Positions 1 through 8,572 of a stretch of 64,000 bases of DNA are shown here, piece by piece. The notes beneath the pieces were generated by a model. It ran no database searches, had not been told where the DNA came from, and was given only the letters and a program-made list of their open reading frames with translations. Made by a program: the position numbers and the translations under genes. The stretch covers positions 312,290 through 376,289 of the forward strand of contig NZ_KI912156.1 of assembly GCF_000517125.1 (NCBI RefSeq). Direction: 5' to 3'. This DNA comes from Arthrobacter sp. MA-N2 (GTDB taxonomy: Bacteria > Actinomycetota > Actinomycetes > Actinomycetales > Micrococcaceae). The stretch's first letter is position 1. Each line of letters opens with the position of its first letter.

Positions 1-1
1 C

Positions 2-265
2 CACGACCGGGCGACGACCCCGCACAGGCGCGCCGTAGCAGACCCCGCCGTGGCACGGATGCCCGTGATCCGCATGAACGCCCAATACAAGAAGATCAGG
101 CCGGCCGCGCTCTCACGGCAGATACTGGCCCTCACCGGCCGGCTTGAAGCCATCGCCACCGCCAAACAACCGGCACCGATCAAACCCGCTGTGAACGAAC
201 GATGGAACCACACCAGCCGGAGGTTTTCACATGAGGCAACGAATCAACCTTCCCGGAGGTATTGA
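2..265 (+). CDS. Unrecognised reading frame entering from the left edge
   Basis: A frame is open from the first bases to a stop at 265; the first internal ATG is at 50. The peptide is basic and I recognise no domain. The text catgaggcaac/cgtgaggcaac recurs at about 230-275, just past its end. It may be the tail of a gene outside the window, a remnant, or chance. Nothing else is supported in the first 314 bases. Confidence 0.15.
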   Translation, partial: HDRATTPHRRAVADPAVARMPVIRMNAQYKKIRPAALSRQILALTGRLEAIATAKQPAPIKPAVNERWNHTSRRFSHEATNQPSRRY

Positions 266-314
266 CGTGAGGCAACAGGCCCGCCGCGTTGCCGTGGTCC
301 CCCACGGCCAAGGC

Positions 315-1025
315 TCATCCGGCCGAGGCACCGAAGACCATTCGGACCTGGTCCAGTCGGCTCCAGGCTCGGCTGATCATGAGCGGCAGCTCAGTGTCCA
401 CATCGCTGACGATGCTTTCCACGAGCCAGGTCTGGTGGTTGCGCGGCAGCCCGAGCCGGGTGCACACATGGGACGGAGCAATGTCGACGGTTCCGAACCA
501 TTCCGTGCGTTCGGGGGTGAATCCGCTGGCCTCGAAAGCCTCAGCCACCGATTCGAAGACCCTCAGGGCCACGTCCAGGTTCGCAACGGCGCGGGGATTG
601 AACCACTCCTCGAAGAAGCATGCCTCGAATCCATCGATGTACCCGAGCCGCTCCAATCGCAGCGCATCGGTTCCCGGAGGGATCCCGAACCGCGAGCCCA
701 CGTCCTCGGGCGCGGGCGAGATCCCCTTGCCGGCGAGGACGGTGCGCGGCTGTGCTCCCGCGGCCCGGACAATGCCATGGAAGGACGGGGCACGCGACTG
801 CGAGATCGGATAGTCGATCCGCCTGTTGACAAAAGTTCCCGTGCCCTGCACGCGGCGCACCAAGTAGAGGTCCTCAAGCGCCTCAACGGCAGAGCGGGCC
901 GTGGCCCGCGACACCTGGTACTTGACCATGATCTGGTGCTCACTGGGAATCCGTTGGCCAGCCTGCATCCCCCTCACCGCGATTGCAAGCAGGTCGATTA
1001 GCTCGGCGACGGCGGGCTGGGCCAT
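315..1025 (-). CDS. GntR-family regulator with UTRA domain
   Basis: A 236-residue repressor-type protein. The N-terminal winged helix (about 5-70) includes IPSEHQIMVKYQVSRATAR and the wing RRVQGTGTFV; a UTRA effector domain fills the rest (LERLGYIDG, FEEWF, LPLMISRAW). UTRA/HutC-type GntR proteins bind small ligands and often control phosphonate genes. It is the last gene of a leftward run behind a phosphonatase-like hydrolase and an HpnZ-type dehydrogenase, and its start overlaps the dehydrogenase stop by 28 bases. This position suggests that it regulates the aminoethylphosphonate-type branch. It is distinct from the second UTRA regulator at 17482. The ligand is inferred, not seen. Confidence 0.85.
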   Translation of the reverse strand: MAQPAVAELIDLLAIAVRGMQAGQRIPSEHQIMVKYQVSRATARSAVEALEDLYLVRRVQGTGTFVNRRIDYPISQSRAPSFHGIVRAAGAQPRTVLAGKGISPAPEDVGSRFGIPPGTDALRLERLGYIDGFEACFFEEWFNPRAVANLDVALRVFESVAEAFEASGFTPERTEWFGTVDIAPSHVCTRLGLPRNHQTWLVESIVSDVDTELPLMISRAWSRLDQVRMVFGASAG

Positions 1026-2155
1026 GCCTCACATCCTAGGTCGGACTCGACCATGATCAAACCCGGTGCGACGGAGCGGCGCAAGATCGACGGATCGCTC
1101 TCGTGACCCGTCAGCAGCCCCGGGAGGGCGTCCAGCGGCAGCGGTCCGGCCACGACAGAGCCCCAGTCAAAGGTCCCGGCCGTCGAGTCGAGGAAATCGA
1201 TCGCGGCCTGCAGGTGCTCGGGCTCGTAGTTGTGGACGCCGACCACGGTGTGGCGGCCGCGGACCACGGCCTCGGGGTCGAGGGCGATCACGTCGCCCGG
1301 CGAAACGCTGCCGGCGAGCACGAGGCAGCCGCCGACGTCGAGCGCTGCCAGACAGCTGCGGACCCCTTCGGGAGCCCCGGAGAGCTCGACCACGATGTCG
1401 AATCCGGCGGTCCCCCCGGCCCGCGTTCCGCCCGGGGCAATGGCCGCGAGGCGCGTTGCCCCGAACCGCGTGGCCAGCTCGCTGCGCTCGGGCGAGGGGT
1501 CGCGGACCTCCACAACGGCGGCGCCGCGGGCGTTGGCCACAGCTGCCGCGAACACCCCGAGCATGCCGGCGCCATTGACAAGAACCCTCAGCCCGGCCAA
1601 TCCACGGGTGCGGCTCGCGACGTCGGCCGCGTCGAGGCAGGCCACGACCGTCGCCCCGGCACAGGCCGCCACGGCGGCTGCCGCATCGCCGACGGTGTCC
1701 GGGACCCGCACGAGGGCCAGTCCCCGGCGCAGGTGGATGTGCGTGGCGTACCCGCCTGAGATCGGCCAGCCGCCGTGGAGGGCTTCGTGCCCGGTCTTGA
1801 GCAGCTGGCGGCACTTGGCAGTGAGCCCCCGGAGGCAGCGGTCGCAGGTCCCGCACGAGGCGGTGACGCCCCAGACGACGCGGTCTCCGGGCTCCAGCGC
1901 CTCGCCGCGGACGTCAACGAGGCCACCTCCGTGGATCTCGGCAAGTCTCCCGACCGCCTCGTGGCCCAGGATCGAGGGGTGGGCGCCCGCACGCCGGCCG
2001 CCCACAGTGTGTCGGTCCGAACCGCAGACGGTGGCGAGGTCGATCGATGCGATGGCCTCGCCGGGCCCCAGCTCCGGGAAGGGGAATGTGCGCAGGCTGA
2101 AATCTCCGCCGCCGTTCCACACCTGCGCCCGTAGCATCCCAGGCTGCACGCTCAT
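998..2155 (-). CDS. Zinc-dependent alcohol dehydrogenase, HpnZ type
   Basis: A 385-residue medium-chain dehydrogenase. The N-terminal GroES-like domain has the catalytic-zinc motif ATVCGSDRH, then GHEAVG, and a structural-zinc cluster CGTCDRCLRGLTAKC. A Rossmann fold follows (VLVNGAGMLGVFAAAVA). It resembles the subfamily labelled phosphonate catabolism associated alcohol dehydrogenase (HpnZ), whose substrate is not settled to my knowledge. Its start overlaps the stop of the upstream hydrolase (ATGA), indicating translational coupling. With the phosphonatase-like hydrolase and FAD oxidoreductase it would act on an aminoethylphosphonate-like compound. The family call is strong; the substrate is inference. 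Confidence 0.8.
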   Translation of the reverse strand: MSVQPGMLRAQVWNGGGDFSLRTFPFPELGPGEAIASIDLATVCGSDRHTVGGRRAGAHPSILGHEAVGRLAEIHGGGLVDVRGEALEPGDRVVWGVTASCGTCDRCLRGLTAKCRQLLKTGHEALHGGWPISGGYATHIHLRRGLALVRVPDTVGDAAAAVAACAGATVVACLDAADVASRTRGLAGLRVLVNGAGMLGVFAAAVANARGAAVVEVRDPSPERSELATRFGATRLAAIAPGGTRAGGTAGFDIVVELSGAPEGVRSCLAALDVGGCLVLAGSVSPGDVIALDPEAVVRGRHTVVGVHNYEPEHLQAAIDFLDSTAGTFDWGSVVAGPLPLDALPGLLTGHESDPSILRRSVAPGLIMVESDLGCEAWPSPPSPS

Positions 2156-2856
2156 CGGGTGACGCTTGTGCCGGCGAAGCGCGCATCGGAGAGAAGGTCG
2201 ACCACCGAGTCCACTATCGCGTCATGCGGGTGTGGCGCGAAGTCCTCCCGCGACATGTGGCCCGTGAGCACGCCGATGCTGAGTACCCCGGCGCGGCGCG
2301 CGGCGAGCACGTCGGCGGCCGTGTCGCCCGCGGCCGCGACCTGGGCTACATCCTGGATGCCCGTTGCCTCCATAGCCCGGTGGATCATGTGCGGCGCGGG
2401 ACGGCCGGCGGCCACCATGTCCGCGCAAACTACCGCGTCGAGCGTGGCCGAGGGGTCGCCGTCGTGCGCCGTCCACCCTAGGCCGGCGAGCAGCGGGGCG
2501 GCTATCTCGGTGGAGAACCCGGTGGTCAGCGCCACCTTGATGCCGCGGGCACGGAGGACCGCCATCGCCTCCGGGACACCCGGCAGCGGCTGCGGCGGGT
2601 TGGTGCGGTAGGAATCGCGGAGCGAGTCCAAGAACCAGGCATACGCGGAGTCGACGACGGCGTCCGTCGGCTCGAGTCCGCCGGCCTGCATGAGGTTCCG
2701 GATCGCCCAACGCTTCTCCGTGCCCATCCACTTCTGCAGCTCCGCGGGTGAGACCGTGGCGCCCTCGCGCTCGACGGCGGCCCGCAGGGTGCGGTAAACC
2801 TCGTCTCGCTCGTCGACCGTGGTCCCGGCGATATCGAAGACGGCAAGGGTGATCAT
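2152..2856 (-). CDS. Phosphonatase-like HAD hydrolase
   Basis: A 234-residue HAD-superfamily protein. The nucleophile motif FDIAGTTVDE (Asp8) has Ala at the +2 position, as in phosphonoacetaldehyde hydrolase, not the Asp usual in phosphatases. The conserved Thr is in ALTTGFSTEI and the acidic motif is AAGDTAADVLAARRAG. A lysine in MGTEKRWAIRNL lies in the cap region where PhnX carries its Schiff-base lysine, but I cannot confirm equivalence. I chose ATG 2856 because GGAG lies eight bases upstream; an in-frame extension to 2913 lacks a site. Likely role: cleaving the C-P bond of phosphonoacetaldehyde or an analogue. First gene of the leftward operon. Confidence 0.8.
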   Translation of the reverse strand: MITLAVFDIAGTTVDERDEVYRTLRAAVEREGATVSPAELQKWMGTEKRWAIRNLMQAGGLEPTDAVVDSAYAWFLDSLRDSYRTNPPQPLPGVPEAMAVLRARGIKVALTTGFSTEIAAPLLAGLGWTAHDGDPSATLDAVVCADMVAAGRPAPHMIHRAMEATGIQDVAQVAAAGDTAADVLAARRAGVLSIGVLTGHMSREDFAPHPHDAIVDSVVDLLSDARFAGTSVTR

Positions 2857-3049
2857 GTGGGGCTCCAAGGGTGTGGGAGTTGGCGCCGAATCCGTCGCCG
2901 CCGGTAAATGCAACTGGTCAAAAACCCTAGGGGCGTGCGAACGATGTCCGGCCTCTCAGGGCGAACGGGAGGGTGAACTGCCGGTTAACATAGGCGCCGG
3001 TTGTGGGACGTGCGCTCTTGCTCACGGGTTATCGGGGAAGGATTCTTAA

Positions 3050-4186
3050 GTGAAGAACTTGGAGCAGGATCACCACACGGACCTCGTCGTCGTCGGCGCC
3101 GGCATCCTCGGGTGTGCGCATGCCGTGGAGGCACTCTCGCGCGGCTTGACCGTGCGGATCATCGAGCGGGACTCCGCGGCGGTCGGCGCCTCCGTGCGTA
3201 ACTTCGGCCACGCCTGCATCACCGCCCAGGCGGCCAGCGAGCTGCCGATGGCGCAGGAGTCGCGTCGCGGCTGGTTGGAGACCGCGCGCACCGTCGGGTT
3301 CTGGGCCCCGGAGTCGGGTGCCGTCGTCGTCGCCAGAAGCCGCGAAGAGATGGCGGTCCTCGAGCAGTTCCGCGACGCACGGGGGACTGACGCCGCCCAG
3401 CTGCTGACTGGCGGGGAGGTACGACGCCGCCTGCACTCCGACGACGCGCGGCCGAACGGCGCGATCCTTGGCGGGGCGTTCCTCCCAGCCGATCTGCGAG
3501 TGGACCCCCGCGCGACGGTGGGCGCGATAGCCGCCTGGCTCGAGGCGCAGGACGGCGCCACCATTGCGTGGCGCACGTCGGTGCGCGAGGTGGCCGACGG
3601 GACCGTGGAGACCTCACGCGGGACCTTCACGGGCGAGCACGTGGTGGTCTGCGCGGGCCACGACGTCGACCATCTGTTCCCGGATGTTGCCGAGCGCTGG
3701 GAGATCGTACGCTGTGCGCTGCAGATGGCCCGCTCGACGGGCCTACCCGGATACACGCTCGATTCCGCGGTCCTCACCGGCACCTCGATGCTGCGATACG
3801 GGGGGTTTTCCGCGATGCCTGCCGCAGAAGCCCTGCGTGAGGAGGTACACCGGGAGACTCCCGAGCTGCTGGACATGGCGGCCAACGTCATGTTCACCCG
3901 CCTGCCCGATGGCTCGTTGCTCCTCGGAGACTCGCACGACTACGCCCCGACGAGCCGCCCGTTCATGGATGAGGGTGTCACCGACCGGCTGCTGCGGGAG
4001 ATCGGCTCGGTCCTCGGGACCACGCCGCGGATCCGGGAACGCTGGCAGGGCGTGTATGCCTCGAGCGCACTGACGAACCTCGTCGCGGAGCGCACCGATC
4101 CTCGCACGACGGTCGCGACCGTGACCTCGGGTATCGGGATGACCCTCTCCTTCGGGCTCGCCCGGCACACGCTGGACGGCCTGTAG
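3050..4186 (+). CDS. HpnW-type FAD-dependent oxidoreductase
   Basis: A 378-residue flavoprotein of the glycine/D-amino-acid oxidase fold. The dinucleotide motif is VVGAGILGCAHAVEALSRG near residue 12, followed by an ARNFGH-like segment (VRNFGHACI), and a C-terminal FAD-contact region (VATVTSGIGMTLSFGLA). It matches the subfamily found in phosphonate clusters (HpnW). Members are thought to oxidise 2-aminoethylphosphonate or N-alkyl derivatives to phosphonoacetaldehyde, which the divergent hydrolase could cleave. The GTG start at 3050 is preceded by GGAAGG. It is divergent from the hydrolase operon (193-base gap) and heads the rightward run into phnD, phnC and phnE. Confidence 0.8.
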   Translation: MKNLEQDHHTDLVVVGAGILGCAHAVEALSRGLTVRIIERDSAAVGASVRNFGHACITAQAASELPMAQESRRGWLETARTVGFWAPESGAVVVARSREEMAVLEQFRDARGTDAAQLLTGGEVRRRLHSDDARPNGAILGGAFLPADLRVDPRATVGAIAAWLEAQDGATIAWRTSVREVADGTVETSRGTFTGEHVVVCAGHDVDHLFPDVAERWEIVRCALQMARSTGLPGYTLDSAVLTGTSMLRYGGFSAMPAAEALREEVHRETPELLDMAANVMFTRLPDGSLLLGDSHDYAPTSRPFMDEGVTDRLLREIGSVLGTTPRIRERWQGVYASSALTNLVAERTDPRTTVATVTSGIGMTLSFGLARHTLDGL

Positions 4187-4214
4187 AGCGCGGTGGAACG
4201 GACACCTTTGCAGA

Positions 4215-4236
4215 GATGTCTAGATGTATGGACCTC
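4215..4236. promoter_or_regulatory. Candidate PhnF-type operator upstream of phnD
   Basis: The core TGTCTAGATG recurs exactly in the palindrome at 17349-17370 between phnG and phnF. Over 22 bases the two sites agree at 16 positions by eye, although the right arm here is degenerate. It lies 128 bases before the phnD start, so phnDCE may be co-regulated with the C-P lyase operon. Confidence 0.4.
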
Positions 4237-4363
4237 ATTAAGGTGCTGGTAACCCGCCGGTGGTCCAGTCTTAGGCGCGGCTTCCTACGTTTAGACCCGA
4301 TGCGCACTAGGACTTGAAGCTCCTCCCAACACACACGTGCGCCTGAATCGAAGGGCCAATCCC

Positions 4364-5344
4364 ATGTTCGTCTCCCGCACAAAGCGCTTCGGCGCCGTCG
4401 CGACCGTCGTCGCCGCGCTCTCGGCAGTGACAGTCCTCGCAGCTTGCTCCTCCCCCAGCTCCACCCCGGCCAACGCGGCCGCAGGAGCCAGCCAGAGCTC
4501 TTGGGCGAAGGCCGAGGGCACCATCGTCATCGGCGCCGTGCCCGACCAAGCCGGCTCTGACTCGAACATCAAACCGATCGAGGATTACGTCGCCAAGATG
4601 ACCGGCTACAAGGTCGAGTACTACCCCACCGCCGACTACACCGCCCTGATCGCTGCTGCCGCGGCGGGCAAGGTCGACGTCATGTCCTCCGGCGCCCTGC
4701 AATACGTCATGGCCATCAACAAGGGCGCGAACCTCACCCCGGTCGCTGCCCAGATCAACTCGTCGAGGATCAAGGAACCGGGCTACTACTCCGAGGCGAT
4801 CGTCCCGAAGGACTCTGCTATCACGAGCCTCGCTGACGCCAAGGGCAAGACGGTGTGCTTCGTCGACCCCAACTCGACCTCTGGCTTCTTGTTCGGTCTG
4901 TACCAGCTCCACAAGGCAGGCCTTGACGTCACTTCGAACGGCAAGGACGCCTCGGGCAATCCGACGTTCGCCGACTTCAAGGTCCACTTCGCGGGCGCCC
5001 ACGACAAGTCCGAGCAGACGGTCGCCTCGGGACAGTGCGATGTTGGCTTCGCAGAGGACAGCATCGCCGAGGCCGGCGCGCAGAAGGGCGAGGTCAAAGT
5101 GATCGGCAAGGAGTACGTGCCTGGCGGTCCGTTCTCGATCTCGACCGGGCTGCCGGCCGACGCTCAGAAGAAGCTCACCGACGCGCTGCAGGGAGCCACA
5201 CCGGACGCCATCAAGACCGCGGGCATCGCCACAACCCCCGGCTTCAACTCCGGCTACTTCGGGGTGCAGGCGAAGACCGCCGACTACTACCAGACAATCA
5301 AGGACCTCTGCTCGCAGATCCTCGTCGCGAAGTGCTCGAAGTAA
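4364..5344 (+). CDS. phnD: Phosphonate ABC transporter substrate-binding lipoprotein PhnD
   Basis: A 326-residue periplasmic-type binding protein anchored as a lipoprotein: basic N-terminus, hydrophobic stretch and lipobox LAAC followed by a Ser/Pro/Ala linker. The body has the PhnD pattern: IGAVPDQAGSDSNIKPIEDYVAKMTGYKVEYYPTADY split across the first strands, DVMSSGALQYV, and VCFVDPNSTSGFLFG for the anion-binding loop. It captures phosphonates (or phosphite/phosphate) for the PhnC-PhnE importer encoded directly downstream. I chose ATG 4364 because GAAGGG lies about ten bases upstream; a GTG at 4337 would add nine residues. Confidence 0.9.
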   Translation: MFVSRTKRFGAVATVVAALSAVTVLAACSSPSSTPANAAAGASQSSWAKAEGTIVIGAVPDQAGSDSNIKPIEDYVAKMTGYKVEYYPTADYTALIAAAAAGKVDVMSSGALQYVMAINKGANLTPVAAQINSSRIKEPGYYSEAIVPKDSAITSLADAKGKTVCFVDPNSTSGFLFGLYQLHKAGLDVTSNGKDASGNPTFADFKVHFAGAHDKSEQTVASGQCDVGFAEDSIAEAGAQKGEVKVIGKEYVPGGPFSISTGLPADAQKKLTDALQGATPDAIKTAGIATTPGFNSGYFGVQAKTADYYQTIKDLCSQILVAKCSK

Positions 5345-5369
5345 TAGGCACCGATCAAGGAACGCCATC

Positions 5370-6242
5370 ATGAACAGTACGACGGCCTCTCCGGTCATCC
5401 GCCTCTCGGGCGTTGCCAAGGACTTCGGCTCGACGCGTGCCCTGAACGGGGTCGAGCTTGTAGTCGAACGTGGGGAGGTCGTCGTACTGCTCGGCCTCTC
5501 GGGGTCCGGCAAGTCGACGCTGCTCCGTCACCTCGACGGCCTCGAGCTGCCGACGGCCGGGACCGTCGAGGTCCTTGGCCAGGACATCCCCGGGCTTGCG
5601 CCCCGGGAACTGCGCCGGTTCCGCGGGCGTGTGGCCATGATCTTCCAGCAGTTCGAGCTCGTGCCGTCCCTGACGGTGCTCGAGAACGTGCTGACGGGCG
5701 CTTTGTCCCGGCTCAGGGGACCGCGCCTCGGACTTTGGGCCTACCCGAAGGCCCTCAAAATCACCGCGCTCACTCATCTTGACCGAGTCGGCCTGCTCGA
5801 GAAGGCGTACCAGCGCGCCGACCAGCTCTCCGGTGGCCAGCAGCAGCGCGTCGCGATCGCACGGGCCCTCATGCAGCGTCCGGAGATCCTTCTCGCCGAC
5901 GAGCCGGTAGCAAGCCTGGATCCCGAGTCAAGCGAACAGGTGATGCGCCTCATCCGTGAGATCGCGGCCGACCACGGCCTCACAGTCGTCTGCAGCTTGC
6001 ACCAAGTGGACCTCGCCCTTGGCTGGGGCGACCGGATCGTCGGCCTGCGCCACGGCCAGGTCGTACTCGACACGCCGACTGCGGGCCTCTCGAAGGAACA
6101 GGCCATGGAGATCTACGGCCGGGTGTCCACCTCGACAGCCGAGCTTGACGCGATCGAGAGTGAGCTCAAGGAATCGAGGCTCACCATGGAGGCGGAGGCC
6201 TCCGTTGGAGCCTCGCGGCTCACCGTGGGCGGCACCCGATGA
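5370..6242 (+). CDS. phnC: Phosphonate ABC transporter ATP-binding protein PhnC
   Basis: A 290-residue ABC ATPase. Walker A is GLSGSGKST (about 48), the Q-loop is MIFQQFELV, the signature is LSGGQQQRVAIARAL, Walker B is ILLADEPVASLDP, and the switch His is in VCSLHQVDLA. The layout matches PhnC, which drives import through PhnE. The family is usually about 260 residues; this one has an extra C-terminal tail of some 40 residues rich in Glu, Leu and Ser. It lies 25 bases after phnD and its stop overlaps the phnE start (ATGA), so the three are one transcript. Confidence 0.92.
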   Translation: MNSTTASPVIRLSGVAKDFGSTRALNGVELVVERGEVVVLLGLSGSGKSTLLRHLDGLELPTAGTVEVLGQDIPGLAPRELRRFRGRVAMIFQQFELVPSLTVLENVLTGALSRLRGPRLGLWAYPKALKITALTHLDRVGLLEKAYQRADQLSGGQQQRVAIARALMQRPEILLADEPVASLDPESSEQVMRLIREIAADHGLTVVCSLHQVDLALGWGDRIVGLRHGQVVLDTPTAGLSKEQAMEIYGRVSTSTAELDAIESELKESRLTMEAEASVGASRLTVGGTR

Positions 6243-7972
6243 CGGCCCTCGCCTCGACCTCTGTCGAGTCCTCACTGGACATAGCCGACCGTGCCCCTCG
6301 CCGCCCCGCCTCGGTGGAGCGGAAGATCGCCACCATCGTCCTCCTGGCCATGCTGCTTTTCGCGATCTGGTCGCTCGGACAGCTGGACTTCTCTTGGGCC
6401 CACGTCGCCACGAGCTGGACCAACGCCGAGAAGGTCTTCTCGCGTATGGACCCGATCAGCCTGCCCGGGCCGACAGACCTGTTTTCGTTGATCGGGATTA
6501 CGGTCGGCATCGTGGTGCTCGGCACGCTCGTCGCGGCCCTCATTTCCGTCCCGGTGGCTCTGATGGCCGCGCAGAATACGGCGCCGTCGCGCTGGCTCCG
6601 CTGGCTCGGACGCGCGATCGGCGTCGTGACCCGCGCCGTGCCCGACGTCGTCCTCGCCTTGGCCTTCGCCCTCACCTTCGCGCTCGGCAGCCCACTGCCT
6701 GGCGTGCTCGCCCTCGGTATCCACTCGATCGGCATGATCTCGAAGCTCTTCGCCGACGCGATCGAGCAGTCCGACGACGGACCTCGCCTCGCGATCCGCG
6801 CAGCCGGCGGCTCGCGCGCCCAGGAATTCTGGTCCGGAGTCTTCCCCCAGGTGCTGCCCTCGTGGATCGCAACGGCCCTGCACCGCTTCGACATCAACCT
6901 GCGCGGCTCGGCGATCCTTGGCTATGCCGGGGTGGGCGGTCTCGGCTACGCCATGAAGGTCGCGTTCGCGGATTTCCCCACAGGCTACGGCCGTGGCCTC
7001 GGGATCGCGTGCGTCATCTTCGTGATGTGCGTCGTCCTCGAGATCGTCTCCTCCACCATCCGCCGCAACCTCCTCGGGGTGCAGCCCTCCGGCAGGGGCC
7101 TCGGTGACCGGATCGTCCGGACCACCACCAGGAACCGGCCCGCACCTGCCCCCAGGATGTCCGGAGCGGCAGCCACGGTCGATGTGCATCGGATGCTGCA
7201 TCGCCCGTGGACCCGCGAACGGACCCGCGACACCGGGTGGGCCGTGGTCGCTGTGGTCGTGGTCATCGCCGCGTGGTTCATGTCCGGTATCGACTTCTCC
7301 CAGGTGCAGTGGCAGTTCGTCCCGCGCACCATCGAGAGCTTTTGGCCGCCGTCGCTGGGCTCGTACGCGTTCGGCGACTTCGCCGAGGCATTGCTCATCA
7401 CCATCCAGGTGGCCTTCGCCGCGGCACTGCTCTCCCTTGTGTTCTCGCTCATCTTCGGCTCGCTCGCCGCCCGCAATGTCGCTCCGAGCGGAACCGTGCG
7501 GAACACCTTCCGGGTCATCCTCGTCGTGTTCCGGGGGGTCCCCGAGCTCGTGCTGGCGATCTTCCTCATCATGGTGACGGGCCTCGGAAACCAGGCCGGC
7601 GCCGTCGCCCTCGCCTTCGGTGGGATCGGTCTGCTCGGGAAGCTCATCGCGGACTCGTTCGAGGAGGTCCCCAACGGTCCGGAGCGCGCGCTCACCGCTG
7701 CGGGGGCAACGCGGTCGCAGCGCTATCTCGCCGCGACGTGGCCGCAGGGGCTGCCGTCGCTGATCGGCAACTCGCTGTACCTCGTCGACACCAACATCCG
7801 CGCGGCCACGATCCTGGGGATCGTCGGCGGAAGCGGGATCGGGTTCTACCTCACCAACGCCTCGACTGTCCTCACGCTGCACGGCCAAGTGACCACCCTG
7901 GTCTTCATGGTGGTCGTTGCGGTACTCGCTGTCGAGGGCGTCGCGGCCTGGATGCGCCGCGTGTTCGCCTGA
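6239..7972 (+). CDS. phnE: Double-length phosphonate ABC permease (PhnE-PhnE fusion)
   Basis: A 577-residue membrane protein, about twice the usual PhnE length. Each half has several hydrophobic segments and its own EAA-type coupling loop: AAGGSRAQEFWSGVFPQVLP in the first half and AAGATRSQRYLAATWPQGLP in the second. Each loop is followed by a similar segment (DINLRGSAILGYAGVGGLGY versus DTNIRAATILGIVGGSGIG). A basic cytoplasmic linker at about 280-335 joins them. Most PhnE proteins work as homodimers or as PhnE1/PhnE2 pairs; here both halves are on one chain. It forms the channel for phosphonate uptake with PhnC and PhnD. Confidence 0.9.
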   Translation: MTALASTSVESSLDIADRAPRRPASVERKIATIVLLAMLLFAIWSLGQLDFSWAHVATSWTNAEKVFSRMDPISLPGPTDLFSLIGITVGIVVLGTLVAALISVPVALMAAQNTAPSRWLRWLGRAIGVVTRAVPDVVLALAFALTFALGSPLPGVLALGIHSIGMISKLFADAIEQSDDGPRLAIRAAGGSRAQEFWSGVFPQVLPSWIATALHRFDINLRGSAILGYAGVGGLGYAMKVAFADFPTGYGRGLGIACVIFVMCVVLEIVSSTIRRNLLGVQPSGRGLGDRIVRTTTRNRPAPAPRMSGAAATVDVHRMLHRPWTRERTRDTGWAVVAVVVVIAAWFMSGIDFSQVQWQFVPRTIESFWPPSLGSYAFGDFAEALLITIQVAFAAALLSLVFSLIFGSLAARNVAPSGTVRNTFRVILVVFRGVPELVLAIFLIMVTGLGNQAGAVALAFGGIGLLGKLIADSFEEVPNGPERALTAAGATRSQRYLAATWPQGLPSLIGNSLYLVDTNIRAATILGIVGGSGIGFYLTNASTVLTLHGQVTTLVFMVVVAVLAVEGVAAWMRRVFA

Positions 7973-8073
7973 ACACCGCTCGCCCGCAAGCCCGCGGCTG
8001 CCAACGCCGATGTGAGCGTTCCGGTGAGCGGTACGACAAGGCGTTCATCTCCGCCGCGTAGCGCGACGGTATG

Positions 8074-8108
8074 GCCGCTCCTGGGTGCACACCCAGTACG
8101 GGAGCGGC
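8074..8108 (+). terminator. Stem-loop after phnE
   Basis: Arms GCCGCTCC (8074-8081) and GGAGCGGC (8101-8108) pair perfectly, and an inner TGGGTG/CACCCA pairing extends the stem. There is no T-run after it, so it may be a factor-dependent terminator or an RNA-stabilising hairpin. It lies about 100 bases past the phnE stop. Confidence 0.45.
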
Positions 8109-8192
8109 TAAGGCAGGGAGCTTGACCCGCCGGGTTACGGAACCAGCCAGGCTGCCTGCGCAACATTCACAAAGAACTTGAGCAGATACTTA

Positions 8193-8219
8193 ACTAATCT
8201 TCACTAATCCTAAATAATC
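8193..8219. promoter_or_regulatory. Three 10-bp-phased direct repeats, possible activator site
   Basis: ACTAATC at 8193, ACTAATC at 8203 and AATAATC at 8213 recur at exactly ten bases, so they face the same side of the helix. They lie just upstream of the weak promoter-like sequence of the islet gene. Phased direct repeats of this kind are typical of response-regulator sites; the protein is unknown. Confidence 0.4.
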
Positions 8220-8338
8220 TCCGAGAAAAGCTTGTGGAATCCTTGCAGGTTCCTAAAAATCCTGCCGGAAAGTGGTGTCATCGGGCAGAACAGTCCGCGA
8301 AATCCCGGCTAACGGGCTTCGAGGAAATGGAAATCATC

Positions 8339-8500
8339 ATGGGTCTCAACCTGAAAACCACCACCGGTAAAGTCATTGCTTCCCTGGCTCTGGTTGGCAC
8401 TGCTGCCGGCGTGGCAGGTCTGGGAACCTATGGTGCCTTCACCTCCAGCACCTCAGCCAGCAACACCGTTGCCTCCGGCATCGTGAACATCGCCCTCTAA
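8339..8500 (+). CDS. Truncated TasA/camelysin-like protein (SipW-type signal peptide only)
   Basis: A 53-residue peptide that is essentially only the export signal of a TasA/camelysin-type secreted protein. It has a short charged start (MGLNLKTTTGK), a hydrophobic core (VIASLALVGTAAGVAGLG), a TYGAFTSSTSAS cleavage-region motif and the opening NTVASGIVNIAL, then TAA. Relatives in this family usually continue for well over 100 more residues. Its substrate-before-sipW position matches the known arrangement. I placed the start at ATG 8339 (GGAAA seven bases upstream); an upstream ATG at 8327 is badly spaced from its GAGG. It could be a deletion remnant or a deliberate mini-protein. Confidence 0.65.
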   Translation: MGLNLKTTTGKVIASLALVGTAAGVAGLGTYGAFTSSTSASNTVASGIVNIAL

Positions 8501-8503
8501 CCA

Positions 8504-8547
8504 GCCCTCCGCCGTCGAGCCCCCCCTGAAAAACGACGGCGGAGGGC
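8504..8547 (+). terminator. 14-bp perfect hairpin between the mini-protein gene and sipW
   Basis: Arms GCCCTCCGCCGTCG (8504-8517) and its exact complement (8534-8547) enclose a 16-base loop. It starts four bases after the stop of the mini-protein and ends 25 bases before the sipW start. It may be a partial terminator or processing hairpin that sets different levels of secreted substrate and peptidase. Confidence 0.6.
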
Positions 8548-8572
8548 CTTCCACAGGAACGGAGACCCAGCC

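Larger units (their letters stand above)
7973..8338. other. Intergenic region between phnE and the SipW islet
   Basis: No convincing gene lies in this 366-base stretch. It holds a hairpin (8074-8108), an AT-rich block with three helically phased repeats (8193-8219), and a weak possible promoter, TTGTGG at 8232-8237 and TAAAAA at 8254-8259 with a 16-base spacer. The islet gene starts at 8339. Confidence 0.5.

Noticed and set aside
6272..7888. Minus-strand frame of 538 codons
   Set aside because: Shadow of phnE with highly charged, repeat-like composition.
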